Origin: Euglena gracilis
Taxonomy: Eukaryota; Euglenida; Euglenophyceae; Euglenales
Reading direction: 5' to 3'
Length of the DNA stretch: 64,000 bases
NCBI GenBank assembly: GCA_039621445.1
Contig: CP154956.1
Location: 65,550,257 to 65,614,256 of the forward strand
Positions 54,257 through 63,414 of this stretch are shown here, piece after piece; within the stretch, counting starts at the first letter, position 1; each line of letters begins with the position of its first letter. Under the pieces are notes generated by a model, which did no database searches, was not told the DNA's origin, and saw nothing but the letters and a program-made list of their open reading frames with translations. The position numbers were made by a program, and so were the translations under genes.

Positions 54257-55446
54257 CTCTGGCTCCGCGCCCGGCTGCTTCGCCTGCTGGCCGAGAACAT
54301 GTTCGTCTGCCCCGTATCCGCCGGTTGCACGGCTCCCGTCATCCTCGCGGTCTTCGAATCCATCACGGGGAGCACTTCTCAGCCTCCCCCGGCACCGCCG
54401 CCAAGGCTCGCGCCACAGCCATCGCCCGTTTCCTGGGCAACCTCATCCAGGAGGGTGCCCTCCTCTCCCCTCCCCTCGAACGCATGCAGCGGCAAGGTAC
54501 CTGGTACTACAACCGCGCCCCCCGCTCCGTCCTGGACACGGACCGCGGGCTCCGCTCCGCCCATGCCCGGGAAGCCGCGCACCCGTCCACCGCCCTCCAA
54601 GTCACCATGGCCTCCGTGGATGCCTCCCTAGCCGCGTGGATACGCGACCACCGCCACCTCCGTCCGGTCCCCCCGGAACGCGGCGAGTGCAGCATGGCAC
54701 TCCTGCTGCTCTGGGAGACCGATCATGTCCGCCCGTTCCCCACCACGGCTGCTCTCGACCCCTCGAAGGCACTATCCGGCTTCACCCGCCGCCTCCATGA
54801 CCGCATTCGGCGCGAACCCGACCTCGCCTGGCTGCAGTTCAAGGATTTGCACCTGCCCTTGGCGCGTGGTATCCCCGCCTCGCATCACGTCCGCTGGTCG
54901 GTCCTCATCGTGGAGCCCCCCGCTGGCCCCGGAGCAGCGTTGTACACCGCCTTCGTCTCTTGATGGCAGTCCTACCTCCGCTCCCTGGTGGACCCGTCTC
55001 TCACGCCGGCACCGCTCCTCCTGCCGGGGTCCGCCGTCTCCTCTCCGCAGTCGTCGGACTCGACGCAAGAAGTCCCAGCCCCCTCAGCTCCCCAGATGCC
55101 CCCGCCGCAGCATCCCTCCGGCTCGGACATACCCATACCCCAGCCTGCTGCCCTGCCCGGCCGTACTCGCCCCCCGAGGCCGCCCCCCACGCCCCCCCAC
55201 CTGGACGCGCCGCCCCGCCTCGCCACCGGCCGAGCCCCGTCCCTCGAAGCGGCAATCCACCCTGGCTGCCTGGATGCAACCGCCCCGACCCCGGCCGCCT
55301 CCCCATGGCCGGGCGGCGGAGGGCCCACCGACTTAGCATCGGCGGGCCGGGGCGCGGGAATCACGGTGACGGCCAACCACCACCGCCGTTGAGCCCATAC
55401 AGCGCCCGGTGATGAACGACTTCATCACCAACCGAATCCCCCCCCC
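54257..55446 (+). pseudogene. LINE 3' part (ORF2 C-terminus and 3' end)
   Basis: Continues LINE coding: LWLRARLLRLLAENMF, then CPVSAGC, a helical region to AALYTAFVS with stop at 54,961-54,963. A Pro-rich low-complexity stretch (54,988-55,392) follows, ending near a C-run at about 55,438-55,448. No recognised domain in the C-terminal extension. The LINE 3' end is set by the start of the right 316-bp repeat. Confidence 0.7.
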
Positions 55447-56765
55447 CCGCCACGCCTACGCCCAGGCGTACGACCACCACGCGGCGAACGGGATGGCGGA
55501 GTCCCTCGGTGCGCATCTGCAAAATCGGACCCGGAGCGCGAAGGCCGAGGCCCCGATGACCTGGGTGGAGTCCCTGCCCAGGGCAGTGCAGATGCTGAAC
55601 GACTCCAAGGCGCAGCACGGCCAGGGCCCGTATAAGGTGCTGTAGGGACGGCATCGGTGGACTGGTGGCGTACCGTACAAAGCCCCGGTCATGGTGGAGG
55701 ACGCCGTGTCGTTCTTCGAGAGGCAGAAGGCCGTGGATCAGAAGGTCGCCAACGTCCTCAACGACCTCCACAAGCGGCAAGCGGACCAGAAGAACCGGAG
55801 CAGGAAGGACCTCGAGGAGTTCGCCAAGGGAGACCTCGTCCGGTACCTCCGGCCTCCGGCTGCCGGGCCACAAGCTCGAGAGCTACTGGCTTGTCGCAGC
55901 CCGGGTCACCGCGCGCCGTGGCGAGCACTCGTACGACCTGGAGCTGGAGGGGGTCCGCCGCCAAGAGGCCTACCGCGATGACATGCGGTTGTGTGGCCCG
56001 CCCAAGATGTTCGCCTACCGGCAGGCCAGACCGCAGGAAGACGTGGACGTCATGGAGTGGACGGTGGAGGAGATCCGGCGGCACCGCAGACGAGAAGACA
56101 GCGACTTGGAATTCGAGGTGATGTGGGAGGGCCACCCGACACTCACGTGGGAGTCATTGAAGATTTTTTTCCATCGATACTCTCACCAGATGATCGAGTA
56201 CGCCAAGTCCAAGAAGCTCAAGGTGGACCTTCTGGGCTACCTCCACCGCAACCCGGCTGAGGTGGCGGTCATCATCGTGGAGGGGAAGAAGCAGGAGCAG
56301 GAGGTCATCAACAACACCGAGTGGGAGGAACCACCCGAGGAGTGGGTCTGGCCCGACGAGGACGTTAAGAAGGACGAGGTGGTAAGCAGCCAGGAAGGGG
56401 AGTCAGCGGACCCCCCAGTGGGCACAGCGGTGCCTGCAGCACAGCACGTCTCGACATGCGATCCACCGCCAGCGCTAGGTCAGGATCAACCGCGGACCCT
56501 AGCCGCCGCTGCATTGCAACAGCCAGTCCCGCTGCACTTCGTGCATCACCCGTCCGACCATCCCTCCGTCTCTGCGTTCCACAAGCTGTCGCAGGAGGCT
56601 GATCCCCAGCTACCAGTTTTCTCCTCTCGCCGGTTCGGTAACCGTGCGCGTAACGGGCTCCCCGGCAGGCCGAGTGGGGGAAAACAGTCACCCGGCGCTC
56701 CGAAATATAGGCACACGCGCCCCAAAAATTCCCTTTTTTTTTGTGTCTTTCGGTCCCTGAATTAA
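55447..56765 (+). pseudogene. Ty3-DNMT element: integrase C-terminus and chromodomain-like end
   Basis: The first 316 bp repeat the integrase end left of the LINE, including the in-frame TAG (55,643-55,645). Coding continues: EDAVSFFERQKAVDQKVA, KGDLVRYLRPPA, one frameshift near 55,860, LESYWLVAARVTARRGEHSY (SH3-like), then a chromodomain-like segment VEEIRRHRRREDSDLEFEVM then WEGHPTLTWESLK, and a long acidic/Pro-rich tail that runs into the right inverted-repeat arm. The aromatic cage is only partly evident. Confidence 0.75.
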
Positions 56766-57117
56766 GCCAGAACCTGAGTTCCGGCAGCCAAATATTTCAA
56801 AATTTGGGGGGGGGGACGGTATTTTTGTCCAACTCCTTGGGGGTGCCTCTGACGCAGTTGGGGGGGGGAGTAAAAGCCTGGTATGAATTAAAAAAAGGTA
56901 GCGGGGGGGGCGGAAGAACACCTTCACCTTGCTTCCCAGCGCCGATTGCCCTTCTTTTTCGAATTTGAATTGTTGCCTTGGCTTCCCCTTTTGCTTGGCC
57001 TTCCGGATTGACTTTTTGAACTTGTTTGAGAATTGTTTTCTCGAATTCAAATTGATATTTTAATTCTTCTTGATTCAGCATGCACAATTCGTTGAATGAA
57101 ACATCAGGAAAAGCGAA
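56622..57117 (-). repeat. Right arm of ~500-bp inverted repeat
   Basis: Reverse complement of 24,680-25,188, with length differences mainly in the G/C homopolymers. The outer end TTCGCTTTTCCTGATG (minus strand) corresponds to TTCCCTTTTCCTGATG on the left. The RT C-terminal half begins about 70 bp beyond. Confidence 0.85.
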
Positions 57118-57184
57118 CCTGTGGGGGGAAAGTACACAGGTAAAACAAGTAGAGGAATGGGGCAAAAAATTCTCTAATTCCGGT

Positions 57185-58620
57185 TCGCAGGCGCCAGGCC
57201 GCCACCCGCCGCCCACACAGGCATGGTACTTGGATGACGGTCACGTCGTGGGCAACCCGCGCCAGCTCGAGGAGGTGGTGTGCTTGGTGTTGGAGAAGGG
57301 ACCTCCGATTGGGGAGGCCTTGAACGTTGAAATGTGCACACTATGGGGCCCTGTCTTCAACCCAGAGTGAGCCAATTCACAATTCTCCGAATGTGCTTGG
57401 ATGCATGCAAAGTAAACGATTTTTTGAGACAACACCCATCACCTTGGCGACAGCCCAATGCACCTTGCTCAGCAAAACCTTGCAAACCACAATGAGCATC
57501 ATTGTCGTACGGCACCTCGAGGAAGCCCAATGGAGCCAGGCGACACTTCCTGTCCGCCTTGGTGGATAGGGCATTCGAGATCCAAGCACCGAGTATGCAA
57601 ACGCAAGATGGCCTGCTACACTGGATTTTCTAGTTCGCGGCGACCGCATCCTGGACAGACCACCCCTGTGCGGAACGAACCCGCTGCCAACGGACTTCTC
57701 CAAACTGGTGGGAGAGGTCAGTCATCATGTCGTCTTCCTCCTGTGACCAAAACATTCTTGGAAGACCCCATGATGCACTATCTCAGGATATGATCCTCCA
57801 AAAGTTCAGGGGACAGCTGCGCAGTGGCGCGTCAAAAAGCACTGCACAACTCCCTCTCAGTGGCAGAAAAACTGAAGCTGACTTGTCAAATGAAGCCCCA
57901 CGCCATGGCGTGGGAATCCGTCATGCCCTGAAGCAACGAAAACTATCATCCCCACAAGAGAATTGCAGGCCCTGATCCAGTGGTCCTGGGAGTGCCTGCG
58001 GTGACTCCTGGCGATGTACCGCCTGGTTGCCGCGGGGCCACAACTCCCGTGATGTGAGAGGCCACCACCTCGTCTGTTGCCACTGAAACGAAATTGTGCG
58101 GCGACACGGGGCGGTGCAATCTTACCTCTTGGGCCTGGTCAAAAGTGCTGGATTACCAGCAAGAAGAGAGGAAGCCTCCCAGGACGGTTCTCAACCGGGA
58201 GACGTGTTTGTTATGTCGTACGACGCCAACGGCCCAGTAGCCATCGATGTGACCGTCCGCCACCACCTTGCCCCATCTCGCAGGAGGCCAGTGTAAGACA
58301 TTGGGAAATGGCACGAGGTACAGGAGGAGAAAAAAATTCAGAAGTGCGACGACGGCTGCAAACGAAGGGGATGGACGTTTTTTCCCTCCGTCCTCGATTG
58401 CTACGAAGGCATGGGAGATGCTGCCCTGGCTTCCGTTGGCAAATGTGTCTGCCTGATGATGGAGCAACACGACGTTTGGGAAAGGCGGGCCGCGGAGGCC
58501 AACTGCGGCAAGGCCTCAGGACTTGGCCAGATAACTGGCGAAGTAGCTGGTTGGGGTCAGTGCGCAGAGGAGCTGGCTGATGGGGCTGGGAGCTATTCGC
58601 ATCACCCATACTCGTTCTAA
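57185..58620 (+). pseudogene. Reverse transcriptase gene, C-terminal half (split copy)
   Basis: Reads AWYLDDGHVVGNPRQLEEVV (catalytic YLDD), LEKGPPIGEALNVEMCTLWG, then across frames QATLPVRLGG, GIRDPSTEYANARWPATLDF, LVRGDRILDRPPLCG, LSVAEKLKLT, and the C-terminal domain PGDVFVMSYDANGPVAIDVT followed by VRHHLAPSRRRPV and GWTFFPSVLDCYEGMGDAAL. This is the second half of the family whose first half is at 23,950-24,679, in the same orientation. At least four frameshifts or stops; inactive. About 70-100 residues between the halves are missing. Confidence 0.75.
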
Positions 58621-59945
58621 ACGACACATCACTGCAACACACATTCCATTGAAAAAAAATGCTTCTGTCTCAGCGGCTGTACGGTAGCGATTCCAGGGCC
58701 CAGAGGCCTGACATGAAGCGACAGGCGGACCAGGAGAGCTGACCGCCATCAAAATCTCAGATCGTTCAACATTCGCGTGGTACAGGACTGCTGCCAATCG
58801 CCAAAAACATCGCACAGCCACACTTTTGTGACATCCGAATCAAGAGCAGAGTAAAATGGAGGTTCAACACGATCATGCTCTGCCTCTCCGAGTACGAGGA
58901 GCCACACCATCGCAAGAATGGAAACCCAGGCAGGATAATGATCACGTTCTGCGGTCTTGAACCAAGATCTCCCTCAAAAAATCAACACGATGATCATGTT
59001 CTGCGACCTGCACCGACTTCCTGCCTCATCACCAAAAAAAATCCCTCTCACAAATTTGCACTTCGCTCCCATCTGTACATAGCCCTCCCCTCCCGAACAC
59101 TGCAACTCCAGTAGGCTGTGCCGCTGGTCGGTGGATTTGGTTCGCCCCACCACCGTTTTGTTTGTTTTTTGATCTGCAGTCCACACAGCACTGTGTGAAG
59201 CTGGCCAAAGGCCAGACAACAGACATTGACACTTTATAATACTCAGTGCCATGGCATCATGGCTGCCTGGTACACAACAAACCCTGCTTACAGAAGAAGT
59301 TACAAAGCAGTTCAAGAAAGCACACGCTGCTGAAGATGCAAATCGACAACGCTTCAGAGGAGTTTTTTTGCTCCGCCGACAACGCTGGAGAACACGCAGT
59401 TCGAGCAAACATGGGCCACTTTTATCATCAACATTGCCAAGTTGGAGACCCTGTTGAACGACAACAAGGACACGCTGAAGATCCTGAACGCTGGCTTGCA
59501 GTTCAATGGCGGGGGCTGTCCACTGGAACGCTCTCGAAAGATTATTTCAAGTGTCTCGGGTGGCCATGGTAATATCCACATTCGCACCTTATCGTAATGC
59601 TTGGTTTCTGTGGATGGTGCTGACGTCCAATCTGGAACTCACTGCCTTGGAGGAGGCTCCAGATGTAGCGGAGGCGGCATTTGCTTTGATTGCAGCCATT
59701 GAAGGAGAACCCTGAACAGACGAGGGCCAGACTGCACCCGATAAGGAGCTGGTGGCCGTTTTTGATTGGGACGGACCTGCGGTTTAGCTGCCCAAGGAGT
59801 TGAAGGAGCTCTGGGCGAGGCCCACAAGACCGGAACAGAACATTAAATTGAAGGTCTTGCTGAGTGCGGTGCCCAGTTTCACGGGCCTGCCCTTCCGTCC
59901 AAGAATAATTTTCTCCCAGCGCACAAGAGGAAGGGGGACGCCTCG
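58621..59945. other. No confident gene; possible LTR-end fragment
   Basis: CAGTGCCATGGCATCATGGC, then TGCCTGGTACACA (about 59,246-59,276) resembles the element A LTR edge at 7,057-7,089. A frame at 59,246-59,572 has no recognised domain. Nothing else identifiable. Confidence 0.4.
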
Positions 59946-60066
59946 CCCTAAACCCTAACCCTAACCCTAACCCTAACCCTAACCCTAACCCTAACCCTAA
60001 CCCTAACCCTAACCCTAACCCTAACCCTAACCCTAACCCTAACCCTAACCCTATATATATATATAT
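59946..60066 (-). repeat. Telomeric (TTAGGG)n tract with (TA)n tail
   Basis: Plus strand: CCCTAAA, then 16 perfect CCCTAA units (59,953-60,048), then CCCTA merging into (TA)6-7. Vertebrate/heterokont/haptophyte-type repeat, not the TTTAGGG of most land plants. Orientation is that of a chromosome whose interior lies to the right. Confidence 0.95.
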
Positions 60067-60760
60067 GTCCTTGGAGGAAATTGCCAGTTGGATTTTCAGG
60101 CTGGCTCAACTGCAGCATCATCAGGCCAGGATTGCTTACAGTGCAATTTTACTGGTGCCTGGTTGGGAACAAGTGTTGTGGCAATCTTCAGGGGAAAAGT
60201 GTGCTGATTTCTGGGATGTTAAAACATTATTGCTTGAAATTGTGTCCACCCCCCTGGAGTGGGGCTTTGTTCAGCAAGACAGGGACAGGGTGATCATCAT
60301 TTTGAGGATTTTTCACCTTTGCCGGTCAATAGACTTGGCCACATCCATCAGAAGGAAGTCGGTGCAAGGTGATGCCCACTACTGGGCCCTGCTGAGGAAG
60401 GGAACCAGAACGATGAAGTTCGAAAGATTGCTCACTTTACCCTCCATACCTACTTTGTCCCCTGCCAATCTGCTCGATCACTACGTTGCACTGACTGCAT
60501 CTGGTGGTCCACCGTTTTTCGGTTTGAATCCCCCCCCTTCAGTGCCAATAGCATTGGACGTATAACGAAAATGTTTTTGCAAAACCATGAAATTCCAACA
60601 TCAGTTTTTGGGGCTCACAGCGCCAGAGGTGCAGCAGTGAAAATGTACAAATCTGTGGGTTTATATTCGGAGATGGTCCGTGATTTGGGGGCTTGGAAAA
60701 ATTTTGAGGCTTTTTCAAAACATTATTTGAGAATTGGTGCCGCCCTTTCGGCGGAAAATT
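60065..60760 (+). pseudogene. Tyrosine recombinase (DIRS/Crypton/viral-integrase type), 5'-truncated
   Basis: Core-binding-like helices (WIFRLAQLQHHQARIAYSAI), then a catalytic domain: LRIFHLCRSIDLATS (first Arg region), SANSIGRITKMFLQNHEIPT, FGAHSARGAAVKMYKS (His-x2-Arg), LGAWKNFEAFSKHYLRIGAA (Tyr nucleophile). A C8 run near 60,530 shifts the frame between the first Arg region and HxxR. The ATG at 60,065 lies 12 bp past the telomeric tract, and the usual longer N-terminal domain is absent, so the 5' end has been cut by the telomere junction. It would cut and join DNA strands for element integration. No RT or RNase H adjoins, so DIRS versus Crypton is open. Confidence 0.8.
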
Positions 60761-60779
60761 TTTTTTATCACAACATTTG

Positions 60780-62300
60780 GTGCACAGTGCAAAGTGCACG
60801 GTGCGCAGTCCCACTTACAAAGGACAGATTGACCTCACTGGCGAAACCAAGATGGGCCCAACCCCCCTACCCAAAATGCGCCAGCGAGGGCGGGGGTGAG
60901 AGCCAAGTTCCAGCCGTCCTGTCGTCGATCCTCAAGTAGTAAGGCGGAGCCCCCCACAAAGAAACACAGACTTTCAGAGAAGCATGGCGAAGAAGTAGGT
61001 CCCATTTTGGATTTTTCCTTCGCCAGTGAGGTCCATCCGTCCTTTGTCAGGGGGGCCTTCCCCAGGACTTCTTTTAAAAAAAGGCACTAAGCAAGGACTC
61101 CTAATCCAACGAACCTGACCTCACAAGGTCTTTGTGCTTCGCCCTCGGTGTCCCTTCCTCCCTTGTCGTTTTTTTCCCTCGAGGGAGTACGAAACACCGT
61201 TGGCGAGAAAGGCATGGCCTCACAAGGGCAACTTGCAGAGGCCGAGGTGTTGGCTTCTCTTCGGCTTAAGGAAAACCCCTGCTTGCAAGGCTGAGCGAGG
61301 AGTCTGAGCTCGCAGCAACCCCCCCCTGCCTGGGAGGTGCGCACTTCCTTGAAAACAGCCTGGTTTGACGGTCGCCGGTGATTCTGTTGTCCGGGCAAAA
61401 TCGGTCTCAAATGGGCTTTCTTATATTTTTTTTTTCTATCAGGCTCCCTTGCGTTTCGAATTTTTCACTACCAGGTGACTGCCCGGTGGGCTTCGCACTG
61501 CGAGATGGTGAAAGACAATGATAATGTGATATGAAGCCGGCATCCTAGCTGTATGTGGACTGTGATATGGAGGAGGTGCAGAAACAAACGTTTGGGGAAG
61601 ACAGAGGCAAGTAACTCAGTGCCAACACCCCAACGATCGCTATTGCAGTGTTCTCACATTAATCGCTGAAAACTGCTGCATCACCAAGCTCTTGGCCGTC
61701 ACACAAAAAAAAGCGCAACTCCATTCATTCTGGTGGTCATCGGGTTTAAAATAAACAAATCATTGAACCACAAAGAAAATTGTTGTCTCTAAACCGAGGC
61801 ACAACCCTCCTCCCCAATTCCCCCCCCAAAAACACGGACTGAACCCCCCCCCCCCCCGCGGGTCCTCCTCCCCCCCCCCTCAGAGGGGTGTTCTGAGTTA
61901 AAAGAAGCCTGACTTTGGCACGGCAATTTTTTTCAGTCGCTGGGCTGGCCCGAAATTTATATCAACAGACCCTTGGGGGGAGGGGGGGCCACTGGCTGGA
62001 AAAAAAAAGGTGCTGGCTGGTTGGACCCCCCTGGGGTGGAAGTCCCCTCCGATTTAAGTGCGTGTGAGCGTATGTGTCTGTCAGGGGGGTTTTTCTGAAG
62101 GCACACGGAGACTTCCCTGCCCCCTTGGGTTGGACAAATTCAATCAGATCACCACCCAGCAATTCAATTGAGGGATTTCTTCTCCTTGATTCATTTTTGT
62201 TCTATTCTCCATATGCACAACAATCAACAATATGCAGGCACACACGATAATATGGCACACCCCAACCTGGTCGTTGGCTAAAAAGTGCCCCAAGGAAAGC
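60780..62300. other. Mostly unassigned sequence
   Basis: 60,896-61,090 (+) reads a basic tail (KAEPPTKKHRLSEKHGEEVG) that might be a downstream part of the recombinase element. 61,110-61,180 matches, inverted, the segment 48,440-48,510 in the DNA transposon (GGGACACCGAGGGCGAAGCA; AGACCTTGTGA). The rest holds poly-C runs (61,800-61,885) and nothing recognisable. Confidence 0.5.
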
Positions 62301-62540
62301 TTTTCTGGGCTTCCAGCACTTTCAGCGCCAAAAGTGCCGAGTGCCCTGCACTCGCCCATGTGCCCCCCCCCCCCAGGAGCGTGGGATCTGGGTGCGTTGC
62401 AGTGGTTGCCTGGGCAGGCATCCCCCCCCCTCCAAAGGTAGGGTCGGCCTTCCCTTGAAATTCGGCCTGGTGGTGAGAAGCAAGGAGGGCTGATTCCAGT
62501 CCTTTGATTCAGGACCGTTTGCGCCATCTTTTTCAAGCCC

Positions 62541-62768
62541 ACCCTCCTTCACCGCATTGCGGAAGAAGTCCTCCAGGGTGTCCGTTCCATAGCTGGGGGT
62601 CTCGCTCCCCGGGAGGTACGCCTGCGCCGCCGGGTCATACACCAGCATGCTCTCTGTGGCGTAGTACTTCCCGATGCGGCCGAACTCTGCTGCATCCACG
62701 AGGTCCTTGTTGAACTGCTTGAAGAAATCCAACACCCCGATGACGGCGTCCATCAGGGCAACTGGGAC
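62541..62768 (-). CDS. DVR: DVR, C-terminal exon
   Basis: 76 codons after an acceptor (TTTTAAG) begin VPVALMDAVIGVLDFFKQF, then AAEFGRIGKYYATESMLVYD and TPSYGTDTLEDFFRNAVKEG, matching the C-terminal part of plant-type divinyl chlorophyllide a 8-vinyl reductase. The enzyme reduces the 8-vinyl group using NADPH in the plastid, giving monovinyl chlorophyllide. The usual last ~10 residues (GQELG-type end) are not in frame; a GTGGGC donor at 62,542 suggests another exon downstream, otherwise the frame runs on to 62,322. Exon phase matches the upstream exon (phase 0). Confidence 0.88.
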
Positions 62769-63183
62769 CTTAAAACAGAGAGGAATTATGAAAAAAAAGT
62801 TCACCCGAGACCAGAGCGGTCCTTGAGAAAATGAAAAAAAAACGCTGCTGTCCCAGCACATGCAACTAAAAATCCACAGGAAAAAAATGGACAAAATCTC
62901 GACATTTTCCGGCGAGAACAGGTCGACATTGGGAAAAAATTGATTTCTGGCATCCTTGGACCTTTGCCAAACCTAATAAACACATCAAAAAAAAAATGCA
63001 ATCTTTCAACTTTTTGGTTTTCGGCCCCATTCAATTGGCCCTTGGTCGGCCCACGGTCAGACATAAACGCAATACGTTTACGACTTTCTTGATGGTGAGT
63101 TGAAAACCTTTAAGAGGACAATGATTTGCACCAACCATCAAACCAGATGGCACATACACAAAAACCTGAACACACACACACAC
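62769..63183 (-). other. DVR: DVR intron
   Basis: 415 bp. Minus-strand donor AAG-GTGTGTGTG (63,183) and acceptor CTGTTTTAAG (62,769). Removing it joins ...DPFFIK to VPVALMD... in phase 0. It includes a short CA repeat at the donor. Confidence 0.8.
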
Positions 63184-63414
63184 CTTGATAAAGAATGGAT
63201 CCTTGCCCAGGATGCTGAACAACAGGTTTCCTTGTTGCAGTGGGGTCAACGCCTCTCCCGGCCCCCCAACCGGCAGCACCTTGTTGACCTTTGTCTCGTC
63301 CTCCACGCAGTCCGCCATGAAGGCAGCGAGGTCCCGCTCACTGATCGGCTTGCAGGCCGCCAGCTGGCCGTCCCCAAACATGACGTACGGTCCCCCTCCC
63401 TTCACACTCTTCAC
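63184..63414 (-). CDS. DVR: DVR, internal exon
   Basis: 77 codons, acceptor TGCCCCTGCAG upstream. Reads [57 protein letters not shown] and [13 protein letters not shown], all diagnostic of eukaryotic DVR (NmrA-like Rossmann family); [10 protein letters not shown] and the CKPISE segment are near-invariant. The N-terminal Rossmann motif, transit peptide and the preceding RPT-FFKS exon are not in the window. This is the only plausible single-copy host gene here and shows the organism makes monovinyl chlorophyll. Confidence 0.92.
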
